From contig NZ_JAJFZK010000001.1 in NCBI RefSeq assembly GCF_020731355.1, forward strand, positions 310,001 to 374,000: 64,000 nt of DNA, given 5' to 3'. How positions within the stretch are numbered: the first letter of the stretch is position 1; the number at the start of each line of letters is the position of its first letter. Source of the DNA: Bacillus sp. REN16 (GTDB lineage Bacteria > Bacillota > Bacilli > Bacillales > Bacillaceae_L). Position numbers and translations under genes: made by a program. Positions 8,883-18,688 of this stretch are shown here, one piece after another. The notes beneath the pieces are model-generated. The model was given only the letters and a program-made list of their open reading frames with translations. It did not search any database and was not told where the DNA came from.

Positions 8883-9791
8883 ATGGAAGTAGTTACAAAT
8901 ACAAATGTAGGTTCACCGAATGAAGAAATAAAAAGCCTTTCTCCCTGGGCAATAGCTAGAAGGAAATTCATGAAAAATAAACTAGCGATGATAAGTTTAG
9001 TTTTTCTCGTTCTTGTCATTTTGACTGCGATTTTTGGACCAATGCTAAATAAGCAGGATATTGTTCGTATTGATTATATGAACATGAGTAAAGAGCCTTC
9101 TGCGGAAAATTGGCTCGGTACAGATACAAATGGACGGGACATGTTTGCAAGAATGCTACATGGTGGAAGAACTTCATTGTTAATAGGTTTTTCGTGTATG
9201 ATATTTATAACCCTAATTGGAACAATTGTAGGTTCTGTAGCAGGTTACAATGGTGGGAAAATTGACCAAATGTTAATGCGTTTTACAGATTTCGTTTTAG
9301 TATTCCCTTTTATGATATTTGTAATTGTATTAAATTCGATTCTTGTTGGTAAGGTGTCGGGTGCGTGGACTCTAATTATCGTAATGAGTTTATTAAGCTG
9401 GGGTGGTGTTGCCCGTATTGTTCGTAGTAAAGTATTAGCAGAAAAAGAGAATGAGTATATTCTTGCTGCAAAGTCGATTGGAACAAGGCCATCAAAAATT
9501 ATAGTTAAACACCTAATACCAAACGTATCTTCTACGATTATTGTACAAGCGACATTAATATTGGCGGTTATGATTGTTGCGGAATCTGGCCTGAGCTTTT
9601 TAGGTTTTGGTGTTCCAACAAACACTCCAAGTTGGGGGAATATGTTAGCTGAAGCAAGGGATGCAGATGTCTTACGTAATATTACTTGGATGTGGGTACC
9701 ACCTGCAACTGCAATTACATTAACGATTTTATCCATTAATTTTATCGGTGAAGGGTTGAAGGATGCGTTAAATCCTAAATCAAACCGTTAG
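8883..9791 (+). CDS. Oligopeptide ABC transporter permease, OppC type (operon 1)
   Basis: Second permease, 302 residues. The N-terminus has the OppC feature RRKFMKNKLAMISLVFLVLVILTAIFGPML, followed by LGTDTNGRDMFARMLHGGRTSLLIG. The EAA loop reads KENEYILAAKSIGTRPSKIIVKHLIPN, and the end is DALNPKSNR. ATG 8883 follows AAGGAGGAGAATAA by 12 bases from the previous stop. It is the last gene of operon 1. Confidence 0.94.
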   Translation: MEVVTNTNVGSPNEEIKSLSPWAIARRKFMKNKLAMISLVFLVLVILTAIFGPMLNKQDIVRIDYMNMSKEPSAENWLGTDTNGRDMFARMLHGGRTSLLIGFSCMIFITLIGTIVGSVAGYNGGKIDQMLMRFTDFVLVFPFMIFVIVLNSILVGKVSGAWTLIIVMSLLSWGGVARIVRSKVLAEKENEYILAAKSIGTRPSKIIVKHLIPNVSSTIIVQATLILAVMIVAESGLSFLGFGVPTNTPSWGNMLAEARDADVLRNITWMWVPPATAITLTILSINFIGEGLKDALNPKSNR

Positions 9792-9792
9792 T

Positions 9793-9826
9793 AGATCTAT
9801 CACAAAGAGTGATGGATCTTTTTTTT
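9793..9826 (+). terminator. Operon 1 terminator
   Basis: AGATCTATCAC and GTGATGGATCT pair with one mismatch around AAAGA, followed by eight T. Confidence 0.88.
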
Positions 9827-9981
9827 GTCGAATATTTTACTGATTCAACGCTTTTTTGTAGTAAAGTATTATATCAATAAAACAAAAAAACCTATTTGTT
9901 ACAAAGATACATATCAAATAATTCTTTTAAAAACCCTTTAATATCAATTATTTGGTGAAATAATAATGAAAATAATAAAAA

Positions 9982-10010
9982 TTATCTTGCAATTTCGACA
10001 TAGTTTTAAT
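9982..10010 (+). promoter_or_regulatory. Possible upstream promoter of app operon
   Basis: TTATCT, 17 bases, TTTAAT. The surrounding AAAATTATCTTGCAATT repeats the element at 3951 ahead of operon 1 with one difference. Confidence 0.45.
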
Positions 10011-10079
10011 AGAATTTTAAATAGATTAAGAGAAAAGAAAGTTTTCACTCTTAAAAGTAAATTAATACAATTTAAAAAA

Positions 10080-10108
10080 TTGACTTGTGTTTGTAATCTT
10101 TCTGTAAT
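10080..10108 (+). promoter_or_regulatory. Likely SigA promoter of app operon
   Basis: TTGACT, 17 bases, TGTAAT, about 170 bases upstream of appD. This is the best consensus match in the gap. Confidence 0.55.
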
Positions 10109-10280
10109 AAAATTTAGGTGATTCTTTTTTCAGATAATTTAGTGTGTTTGTTACTTTAAAGCTTTAATCTGGTAAAATAAGAGATTGCTAGAAATTTTTG
10201 GTTGATATTTCTCTAAATATATTATATTTTGAATAATGAGTGAACTTGTTTAGTTCCGATAAGGAAGGTGAACCTAATTT

Positions 10281-11264
10281 ATGGCTACATTACTTGAGGT
10301 AAAAAATCTAAAAACATACTTCTACAAAAAGAAAACAGTAATACCTGCCGTAGATGGCGTTGATTTGAAAATAAATAAAGGTGAAACCTTAGCAATAGTT
10401 GGTGAGTCTGGATCAGGTAAAAGTATTACTTCGCTTTCTATTATGAAGCTTGTACCAAGTCCACCAGGAAAAATCGTTGATGGTGAGATCATTCTAGACG
10501 GCAGAAATCTTGTTGAATTATCAGAAGCAGAAATGTGTAAGGTACGTGGTAATGATGTATCAATGATTTTCCAGGAACCAATGACATCTCTTAACCCAGT
10601 TCTTACTGTTGGTGAACAAATAATTGAAGTGCTGATGTATCACCAAAAATTGTCCAAAGCAGAAGCAACCAAAAAAGCAATTGAAATGTTGGAATTGGTT
10701 GGATTCTCTAGGGCTGCTGACTTAATCAATGATTACCCGCATCGTCTCTCCGGCGGTATGAGACAAAGGGTCATGATAGCGATTGCAATGAGCTGTAATC
10801 CAAAGCTTCTAATTGCGGATGAGCCTACAACGGCACTTGACGTTACAATCCAAGCCCAAATACTTGACTTAATGAAAGACCTAAGTCGAAAATTTGATAC
10901 TTCAATACTATTAATCACACATGATTTGGGTGTCGTATCAGAGGTAGCGGATAATATCGTAGTAATGTACGGTGGCCAAGTTGTTGAGCAATCACCAGTA
11001 GATGATCTGTTTGATGAACCATTACACCCATACACGGTGGGTCTGATGAACTCGATACCTGCGATAGAAGGTGAAATTGAACGCCTTCAATCAATTGAAG
11101 GAAACGTACCATCACCAGAAAATATGCCAACAGGATGCAGATTTGCTCCACGCTGTTCCAAAGCTTTTGACCGCTGTTTTGCTGAAGCACCTCAGCTAAA
11201 ACAGATGGGGAAAGACAGAGCAGTTCGCTGTTTCCTATATGATGACGAGGGGGCAAAAGCATGA
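10281..11264 (+). CDS. appD: Oligopeptide ABC transporter ATP-binding protein AppD
   Basis: D-type ATPase, 327 residues, with Walker A GESGSGKS, Q-loop IFQEPMTSLNP, signature LSGGMRQR and Walker B LLIADEPTTALD. The C-terminal oligopeptide domain contains GCRFAPRCSKAFDRC. It opens the second D-F-A-B-C operon. The permease and binding-protein sequences of this operon agree closely with B. subtilis App, and the locus also matches (before yjbA-trpS). Its last four bases overlap the start of appF (ATGA). Confidence 0.93.
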   Translation: MATLLEVKNLKTYFYKKKTVIPAVDGVDLKINKGETLAIVGESGSGKSITSLSIMKLVPSPPGKIVDGEIILDGRNLVELSEAEMCKVRGNDVSMIFQEPMTSLNPVLTVGEQIIEVLMYHQKLSKAEATKKAIEMLELVGFSRAADLINDYPHRLSGGMRQRVMIAIAMSCNPKLLIADEPTTALDVTIQAQILDLMKDLSRKFDTSILLITHDLGVVSEVADNIVVMYGGQVVEQSPVDDLFDEPLHPYTVGLMNSIPAIEGEIERLQSIEGNVPSPENMPTGCRFAPRCSKAFDRCFAEAPQLKQMGKDRAVRCFLYDDEGAKA

Positions 11265-12283
11265 TTTCAACAAATGAAGAAAAGAAAGTCAAAACATCAC
11301 AAGAAAATAGTGATGTCATCCTTGAACTTCAGGATGTTAAAAAATATTTTCCAATCAAGGCTGGTCTCTTACAGCGAAATGTAGGAAATGTTAAAGCGGT
11401 AGATGGTATCAGCCTACAAATTAAAAAAGGGGAAACAATTGGACTAGTTGGAGAATCTGGATGTGGAAAATCAACAACCGGAAGAACCATTATTCGATTG
11501 TACGAACCGACTGATGGAAAAATCATTTTTAAGGGCAAAGACATCACACATATGTCTGAAAGTGAACTTAGAAAATCTGTTCGAAAAGACATTCAAATGG
11601 TATTTCAGGATCCTTTCGCAACTCTAAATCCAAGAAAGACTTTACGCTCTATAATCAAAGAACCATTAATTACTCATAAATTACACACCGCTAAAGAACG
11701 AGAAGAGAAAGTTAAAGAATTAATGGAAACTGTTGGATTAAACTCTTCCTTTATCAACAGATATCCACATGAATTCTCAGGTGGCCAGCGTCAAAGAATT
11801 GGGATTGCAAGAGCACTCGCTTTAAATCCAGAATTGATTATCGCGGATGAACCTGTATCAGCTCTTGACGTGTCGATCCAAGCACAGGTTATAAACCTGA
11901 TGGAAGATCTACAAGAAGAATTTGGACTAACGTACATCTTTATCTCACATGACTTAAGTGTTGTAAGACATATAAGTGATAGAGTGGGAGTTATGTATTT
12001 AGGTAGAATGATGGAATTAGCAAATAAAGAAGATTTATATGCTGAACCACTTCATCCATACACACAAGCATTATTATCAGCGGTACCTGTTCCTAAGAAA
12101 ACAGGGGTGATTAAAAGAGAACGAATTGTTCTTAAAGGAGAGCTTCCGAGCCCTTCAAATCCACCAAGTGGATGTGTGTTCCACACAAGATGTCCGGCTG
12201 CAACTGATATTTGTCGCCAACTGGTGCCGGAATTTAAAGAAGTCAAACAAGGGCATTTTGTTGCATGTCACCTTTACCAATAA
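11261..12283 (+). CDS. appF: Oligopeptide ABC transporter ATP-binding protein AppF
   Basis: F-type ATPase, 340 residues. Walker A is GESGCGKST, the Q-loop VFQDPFATLNP, the signature FSGGQRQR, Walker [13 protein letters not shown], and the C-terminal domain contains GCVFHTRCPAATDIC. The N-terminus is ~15 residues longer than typical (charged EEKKVKTSQENSD). The ATG overlaps the appD stop by four bases, with GAGGGGG as ribosome site inside appD, indicating coupling. Confidence 0.93.
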   Translation: MISTNEEKKVKTSQENSDVILELQDVKKYFPIKAGLLQRNVGNVKAVDGISLQIKKGETIGLVGESGCGKSTTGRTIIRLYEPTDGKIIFKGKDITHMSESELRKSVRKDIQMVFQDPFATLNPRKTLRSIIKEPLITHKLHTAKEREEKVKELMETVGLNSSFINRYPHEFSGGQRQRIGIARALALNPELIIADEPVSALDVSIQAQVINLMEDLQEEFGLTYIFISHDLSVVRHISDRVGVMYLGRMMELANKEDLYAEPLHPYTQALLSAVPVPKKTGVIKRERIVLKGELPSPSNPPSGCVFHTRCPAATDICRQLVPEFKEVKQGHFVACHLYQ

Positions 12284-12398
12284 AGGTGGCTGCACAGAAA
12301 ATATATAGATTCTTTGAAGGGAGGAGATGCACCCAAGAGGGATCAATTTAAGTAGTAAAAACTAAAAATTCTAACAAAAATGATAGGGGGAAACAAAC

Positions 12399-14072
12399 AT
12401 GAAGTTAAGAAAAAGCTTATGGCTATTTTTAGTCCTAACACTTGCAATGTCACTTTTCTTAGCAGCTTGCTCTGGCGGAGGCGAAAAAGCTTCCGGAGAC
12501 ACTGAAAAAGAAGAACCAAAAGAAGAAACACCAGCTAAAGAAGAACCAAAAAATACTGAGCCAGTTACTGGTGGGGATTTGGTAATCGGGTCTGCTGGTA
12601 GCCCTACATTATTTAATCCGTATTTCTCAACGGATACTGCTTCAAGTGATATTGAAGGATTAGTCTATAATGCATTAATTAAAACAAACAAAAATCTTGA
12701 AGATGAGTATGACTTAGCAGAAGATATTCAACAATCAGAAGATGGATTAGAGTTTACTGTAAAACTTAGAGAAGATGTTAAGTGGCACGATGGTGAACAA
12801 ATGGATGCTGATGATTTAGTATTCGCTTACGAGTTGATGAAAAAACCAGAAGTTGTATCTGAACGTAAATCAAACTTTGACAGCTTAGAAAAAATTGAAA
12901 AAATCGATCAATTTACTGTAAAGTTTACTTTGAATAAAGTAGATGTAACTTTCTATCCTACTACATTAGGTTCTTATGGTCCACTACCTGAGCATATCTT
13001 AGGAGATGTTGACCCTGCTACAATTCATGAGAATGAGTTCAATTATAAGCCAATCGGTACAGGTCCATTCAAATTTGTAGAATGGAAAGACGGAGAGTAT
13101 GTAAAAGTAGAGGCTAACGAAGACTACTTTGAAGGTCGTCCGTATTTGGATACAATCACTACAAGATATGTTGCAGATGCAAATGCTTTAATCGCAGCTT
13201 TACAAGCTGGCGAAATTGATATGTATAATGCATTCCCTGGAACTGAACTTGACACTGTAAAAGCAATCGAAGGAACTAAGATTGAGGAAGATTTAGCTTT
13301 ATCTTATACATTCCTTGGATTTAACCAACAGGATGAAAGATTTAAAGACAAGAAAGTTCGTCAAGCATTTACACATGCTGTTAACAAACAAGCAATTGTT
13401 GATAGCATTATGAATGGTGCAGGTCAACCAGCTGACGCTCCTGACAGCCCATTAATGTGGACATATAATGATGATGTACCAAAATTTGAATATGATTTAG
13501 AAAAAGCTAAAACATTACTGAAAGAAGCTGGATGGGAAGATACAAATGGTAACGGCATCGTTGATAAAGATGGCAAAGAAATGTCATTCTCTATCAAAAC
13601 AAACCAAGGTAACAAAGTCCGTGAAGATATCGCTGTAGTATTACAACAACAATTTAAAGAAATTGGCGTTGAAGCAAAACCAGAAATCGTTGAATGGTCC
13701 GCATTTATTGACGCAGTATCTGCACCAAACTGGGATTACGAAGCAATGATTCTTGGTTGGTCATTATCAACATTCCCTGACCAATATGATATTTTCCATT
13801 CAAGTCAAGCTAAGGAAGGCTTAAACATGAACTGGTACAGCAATCCTGAAGCTGATAAGTTAATGGAAGAGGCTAGACAAACAACTGATAGAGATAAGTA
13901 TACTCAAATTCATAAAGACCTATATCAAATTCTTGTAGAAGACCAAGCTTATACATTCTTGTATTACCCAATTGAATACCGTGCAATGCCGGAAGAATTA
14001 CAAGGTTATGAATTCCATCCAAAAAGTCAATTATTTAATGCAAATAAATGGTGGTTACAACCTGCCGAATAA
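12399..14072 (+). CDS. appA: Oligopeptide-binding lipoprotein AppA
   Basis: Peptide receptor, 557 residues. The lipoprotein signal MKLRKSLWLFLVLTLAMSLFLAAC ends at lipobox LAAC (Cys24), followed by a linker of Glu-Pro-Lys repeats. Family-5 binding-protein motifs follow (DLVIGSAGSPTLFNPYFSTDTAS; WHDGEQMDADDLVFAYELM). The stretch LGWSLSTFPDQYDIFHSSQ and the tail FNANKWWLQ are App-like. It is preceded by AGGGGGAAAC. A hairpin at 14098 separates it from the permease genes. Confidence 0.93.
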   Translation: MKLRKSLWLFLVLTLAMSLFLAACSGGGEKASGDTEKEEPKEETPAKEEPKNTEPVTGGDLVIGSAGSPTLFNPYFSTDTASSDIEGLVYNALIKTNKNLEDEYDLAEDIQQSEDGLEFTVKLREDVKWHDGEQMDADDLVFAYELMKKPEVVSERKSNFDSLEKIEKIDQFTVKFTLNKVDVTFYPTTLGSYGPLPEHILGDVDPATIHENEFNYKPIGTGPFKFVEWKDGEYVKVEANEDYFEGRPYLDTITTRYVADANALIAALQAGEIDMYNAFPGTELDTVKAIEGTKIEEDLALSYTFLGFNQQDERFKDKKVRQAFTHAVNKQAIVDSIMNGAGQPADAPDSPLMWTYNDDVPKFEYDLEKAKTLLKEAGWEDTNGNGIVDKDGKEMSFSIKTNQGNKVREDIAVVLQQQFKEIGVEAKPEIVEWSAFIDAVSAPNWDYEAMILGWSLSTFPDQYDIFHSSQAKEGLNMNWYSNPEADKLMEEARQTTDRDKYTQIHKDLYQILVEDQAYTFLYYPIEYRAMPEELQGYEFHPKSQLFNANKWWLQPAE

Positions 14073-14097
14073 TAAATATCAAGCATGATGGTAGTGC

Positions 14098-14133
14098 AGA
14101 GGGAAGGGTGAATTTTCCCTTCCCTCTTTCTTT
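14098..14133 (+). terminator. Intercistronic hairpin after appA
   Basis: AGAGGGAAGGG and CCCTTCCCTCT (11 bp, perfect) enclose an 8-base loop, followed by a weak T-rich tract. It stands 80 bases before appB and is probably a partial terminator or RNA-stabilising stem. Confidence 0.78.
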
Positions 14134-14212
14134 ATGGATACTGAAAATTACTGGATACATGTATCTAGATCAAACATAGACGAATTTATTAAATTGTGAA
14201 GGAGAAATAGCT

Positions 14213-15163
14213 ATGGTATCTTATATCATCCGTCGAACATTAATGGCTATTCCCCTATTATTAGGAATTACCATCATCTCATTTGCAATTATGCATATGG
14301 CTCCTGGTGACCCAACTGCACTCATGATGGATCCTAATATTAGTGCAGCAGATAGAGAATTGGTTATGGAGAAATATGGATTTAATGACCCGATCCATGT
14401 ACAGTATTTCAAGTGGTTAGGAAATATGCTTCAAGGTGACTTTGGAGATTCTGTTATAAATAAGGGAAGAGATGTTTCTGAATTGATATGGAATCGATTA
14501 CCAAACACTCTCTTGTTGATGGGAGTATCAACGATATTAGCGATTGTAATTGCAGTTCCATTTGGTGTAATTTCTGCAGTACGTCCTTATTCTAAAATAG
14601 ACTACACGGTTACTGTATCTTCATTTTTAGGACTTGCTGTCCCCAATTTCTGGTTTGGTTTAGTATTAATTATGATTTTTTCTGTTCATCTCGGGTGGTT
14701 CCCAGCTGCGGGTACTCAAACTTTGAATGCGCCATTTAGTATTTGGGATCGTATTCACCATTTAATTTTACCTGCTTTCGTTTTGGCGACAGCAGATATG
14801 GCTGGATTAACAAGATATACTCGTTCAAGTATGATTGAGGTTGTTAGCCAAGACTATATGAGAACAGCTAGAGCAAAAGGCTTTAAAGAAGGAAAGGTAA
14901 TCGCAAAACATGGATTACGAAATGGTCTAATTCCGGTTATAACGATATTTGGAATTATGATACCAAGTTTCATCGGTGGTTCCGTTATTGTAGAATCTGT
15001 ATTCGGTTGGCCAGGACTTGGAAAATTATTTGTTGATTCGGCTTTCCAACGTGACTACCCGATTGTTATGGCAATAACAGTTATTTCCTCCGTATTAGTA
15101 GTAGTAGGAAATCTTATAGCCGATATTCTTTACGCTATCTTTGATCCGAGAATTGAATACTAG
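14213..15163 (+). CDS. appB: Oligopeptide ABC transporter permease AppB
   Basis: Permease, 316 residues, beginning MVSYIIRRTLMAIPLLLGITIISFAIMHMAPGDPTALMMDP. The EAA loop reads SQDYMRTARAKGFKEGKVIAKHGLRNGLIP, and the C-terminus is ILYAIFDPRIEY. These segments agree nearly residue for residue with B. subtilis AppB as I remember it, which is why this operon rather than the first is called app. It starts at ATG behind GAAGGAGAAATAG. Confidence 0.93.
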   Translation: MVSYIIRRTLMAIPLLLGITIISFAIMHMAPGDPTALMMDPNISAADRELVMEKYGFNDPIHVQYFKWLGNMLQGDFGDSVINKGRDVSELIWNRLPNTLLLMGVSTILAIVIAVPFGVISAVRPYSKIDYTVTVSSFLGLAVPNFWFGLVLIMIFSVHLGWFPAAGTQTLNAPFSIWDRIHHLILPAFVLATADMAGLTRYTRSSMIEVVSQDYMRTARAKGFKEGKVIAKHGLRNGLIPVITIFGIMIPSFIGGSVIVESVFGWPGLGKLFVDSAFQRDYPIVMAITVISSVLVVVGNLIADILYAIFDPRIEY

Positions 15164-15178
15164 AAGGGGGGAATAAGG

Positions 15179-16087
15179 ATGACACAGCCTAATTTAGCAT
15201 CAGGAAATGAAATAGAACTCCAAGGTTTAAGTTCAAATGCCGATACTTTGACAAAAATAATGATCCGCAAGTTCTTTAAAAATAAACTTGCAGTTATCGG
15301 TGCAGTGCTTTTGATTCTTATTATCTTAGCAGCGATATTTGCACCATTCTTAACACCACATGATCCGGACAAACAGGATTTGTTGAAACGATTAGTAAAC
15401 CCAAGTAAGGAACATCTATTAGGAACAGATACATTTGGACGAGATCTCTTAACTCGATTATTGTTTGGTGCAAGAATTTCATTATTAGTTGGGTTTGCTT
15501 CAGTTGCTGGGGCAATTACGATTGGATCAGCACTCGGTGCAATTGCAGGATATTTTGGTGGTATTGTTGATGCAATAATAATGAGATTTGTAGACATTAT
15601 GCTTTCAATTCCACAAATCTTCTTGCTGATCACACTAGTTACAATTTTTAATCCAGGTGTTGATAAGTTAATTCTTATATTTGCACTTACAGGGTGGACA
15701 ACCACTGCCAGATTGGTTAGAGGTGAGTTTTTATCATTACGTGGTCGTGAGTTTGTTTTGGCATCAAAGACAATCGGAACTAGAAGCTTTACAATTATAT
15801 TCAGGGAAATTCTACCTAACGCAATGGGTCCAATCATTGTTGCAGCAACATTAAATGTTGGAGGAGTTATTTTAGCAGAGTCAGCCCTTAGTTATCTTGG
15901 ATTAGGTATTATGCCCCCGACACCAAGCTGGGGGAATATGCTACAAGGGGCACAGAGTATTACAATCATGCTTAACCAATGGTGGGTTCCAACCGCTCCA
16001 GGTTTAATGATATTGATTACTGTACTTTGCTTTAACTTCGTGGGTGATGGTCTTCGTGACGCCCTCGATCCAAAAATAAATGAGTAA
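15179..16087 (+). CDS. appC: Oligopeptide ABC transporter permease AppC
   Basis: Second App permease, 302 residues. [38 protein letters not shown] is the OppC-type first helix and loop, then [25 protein letters not shown]. The EAA loop reads [26 protein letters not shown]. It starts behind AGAAGGGGGGAATAAGG and is followed directly by the operon terminator. Confidence 0.93.
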   Translation: MTQPNLASGNEIELQGLSSNADTLTKIMIRKFFKNKLAVIGAVLLILIILAAIFAPFLTPHDPDKQDLLKRLVNPSKEHLLGTDTFGRDLLTRLLFGARISLLVGFASVAGAITIGSALGAIAGYFGGIVDAIIMRFVDIMLSIPQIFLLITLVTIFNPGVDKLILIFALTGWTTTARLVRGEFLSLRGREFVLASKTIGTRSFTIIFREILPNAMGPIIVAATLNVGGVILAESALSYLGLGIMPPTPSWGNMLQGAQSITIMLNQWWVPTAPGLMILITVLCFNFVGDGLRDALDPKINE

Positions 16088-16118
16088 AAAGCCAAGATGC
16101 CATCTTGGCTTTTTCTTC
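16086..16118 (+). terminator. app operon terminator
   Basis: AAAAAGCCAAGATG and CATCTTGGCTTTTT form a 14-bp arm pair overlapping the appC stop codon, ending in T-rich sequence. Confidence 0.88.
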
Positions 16119-16284
16119 TGGCAAATGTTATTCAATTGTTTTTCGTCATGTTTTATAAGATTGTATCATATAGAAAGCATTAATCATTTGTAAGGAATTT
16201 ATAACAATACAAGAATATTTTGGAATAAAAGTTCCACCTTCTGCCTATACTGTTGACAAACAGCTTTGAAGTGAGGGGTAATAA

Positions 16285-17034
16285 ATGTTGTTTCTTCATG
16301 ATATTTGGGTAAATTGGTTTGAAGGTGAAGAAAATGGTTACAACGTTTGCCACTTCCATGAATGGCGCAAGGATGATAGTGTTGAACTGTTAGACCAGGT
16401 ACCTTTGCTAAAAATTGAGTCTCCATTGTTTAACTACATTGAGAATGATTTAATGGAACTGCCACAGCAACTTCTAATGGATGTTCACCAAAAAGCGTAT
16501 GTTCGTAAAAATCATGAACGGATTCAGTTAGATTACTGTTTTGTGGTCACTGACGGTAATGGAATTATGGCGATTGACACAATAGGCTACAACATTCCGA
16601 TCCGAAAAAGTCGATTAATTCCACGACAGGAACAGCTCGTTTATGAAATGGTGAGCGGACATGAAGCAATTCCTTATACTTTTGAATGTAAGGATAGCAC
16701 AAACGAAAAGGAATATCATATTTTATCTCCATCACCTGTTGAAATGGCAGGCCTAACCCGTAAGGAGAGGCAGCTAAAGCAGCTTTTATTTATGGCGTTA
16801 GATCAGTTAGCATCCACAAAAAATGTGGCTGAAATCAGGTATTGGTACACGGAATGGAATCCGCTCCGATACCAAGAAATTCAGGAAATGCAGTTTGAGG
16901 AAGTATGGGAAAACCTCTATGAAGAGACCAGAAGCGGTTGGACAGGCAAACATGTTCTACTATGTGAAAACCTAATTAAAGGCCAACCATTTTTTGAAAA
17001 GCTTTGGGAAATTGAACATGAATCGAAGGTTTAA
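16285..17034 (+). CDS. yjbA: YjbA-family protein (DUF3603), function unknown
   Basis: A 249-residue soluble protein beginning [31 protein letters not shown], which I recognise as the YjbA (DUF3603) family of Bacillaceae; B. subtilis yjbA lies between appC and trpS, as here. There is no signal peptide or membrane segment. It is rich in Glu and aromatic residues. It starts at ATG behind GTGAGGGGTAATA. No biochemical function is known to me. Confidence 0.85.
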   Translation: MLFLHDIWVNWFEGEENGYNVCHFHEWRKDDSVELLDQVPLLKIESPLFNYIENDLMELPQQLLMDVHQKAYVRKNHERIQLDYCFVVTDGNGIMAIDTIGYNIPIRKSRLIPRQEQLVYEMVSGHEAIPYTFECKDSTNEKEYHILSPSPVEMAGLTRKERQLKQLLFMALDQLASTKNVAEIRYWYTEWNPLRYQEIQEMQFEEVWENLYEETRSGWTGKHVLLCENLIKGQPFFEKLWEIEHESKV

Positions 17035-17045
17035 AAAGGTTTAAT

Positions 17046-17176
17046 CAAATACGCCTTGGCGTATTTGCTCCCAGATTTTTTTCGAGCAAGCTCGAAAAAC
17101 TTCCTCCAAAAAATCTGGGGCATCCGCCGGAGGCTCAACTTTAATCAGTTGGGTCTAAGCCCAACTGATTAAAGTT
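17046..17176. repeat. Stack of nested inverted repeats between yjbA and trpS
   Basis: There are three separate foldable blocks. CAAATACGCC/GGCGTATTTG (17046-17067) is perfect with a 2-base loop. CCCAGATTTTTT (17070-17081) pairs with AAAAAATCTGGG (17108-17119) around an inner CGAGC/GCTCG stem. AACTTTAATCAGTTGGG/CCCAACTGATTAAAGTT (17137-17176) is a perfect 17-bp pair. Such modular, hairpin-only composition is typical of REP-like intergenic repeats of Bacillaceae. It contains no reading frame. Confidence 0.75.
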
Positions 17177-17177
17177 A

Positions 17178-17205
17178 GGATTTGTTTTGAACAAATCCTT
17201 TTTTT
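17178..17205 (+). terminator. Probable yjbA terminator
   Basis: GGATTTGTT and AACAAATCC form a 9-bp stem with loop TTG and are followed by seven T on the plus strand. Confidence 0.8.
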
Positions 17206-17212
17206 ATTGACC

Positions 17213-18523
<1,311 letters not shown>

Positions 18524-18529
18524 ATTTTT

Positions 18530-18557
18530 ATTATAATCTTTTCATTTCGAATTGCAA
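18530..18557 (-). promoter_or_regulatory. Probable promoter of the trpS T-box transcript
   Basis: On the minus strand TTGCAA, 16 bases, TATAAT. Transcription would begin just before the T-box leader. Confidence 0.6.
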
Positions 18558-18688
18558 GTATTGAAGTTAAAAATTAATGGAAAACATAGGGAGTCAACAC
18601 GCATAAGAAAGTACGATTTGAAACAACATAAGTAGCGTATATCTTTTCGGAACAACTAAAGAAATTACATATTTAGGAGGTAATCGAT

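Larger units (their letters stand above)
9827..10280 (+). other. AT-rich leader between the two D-F-A-B-C operons
   Basis: No gene on either strand. It contains two promoter-like elements (listed separately). I see no terminator or riboswitch-like fold before the ribosome site AAGGAAGGTGA of the next gene. Confidence 0.6.

Noticed and set aside
9245-9736. 163-codon minus-strand open frame
   Set aside because: Antisense shadow of the OppC-type permease gene; no ribosome site and unlike any protein I know.
3880-10200. CodY boxes upstream of the peptide-transport operons
   Set aside because: Only half-site resemblances (GAAAATT near 3893, GAAATTTTT near 10186) with four or more mismatches to AATTTTCWGAAAATT.
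15160-15837. 225-codon minus-strand open frame
   Set aside because: Antisense shadow of appC.
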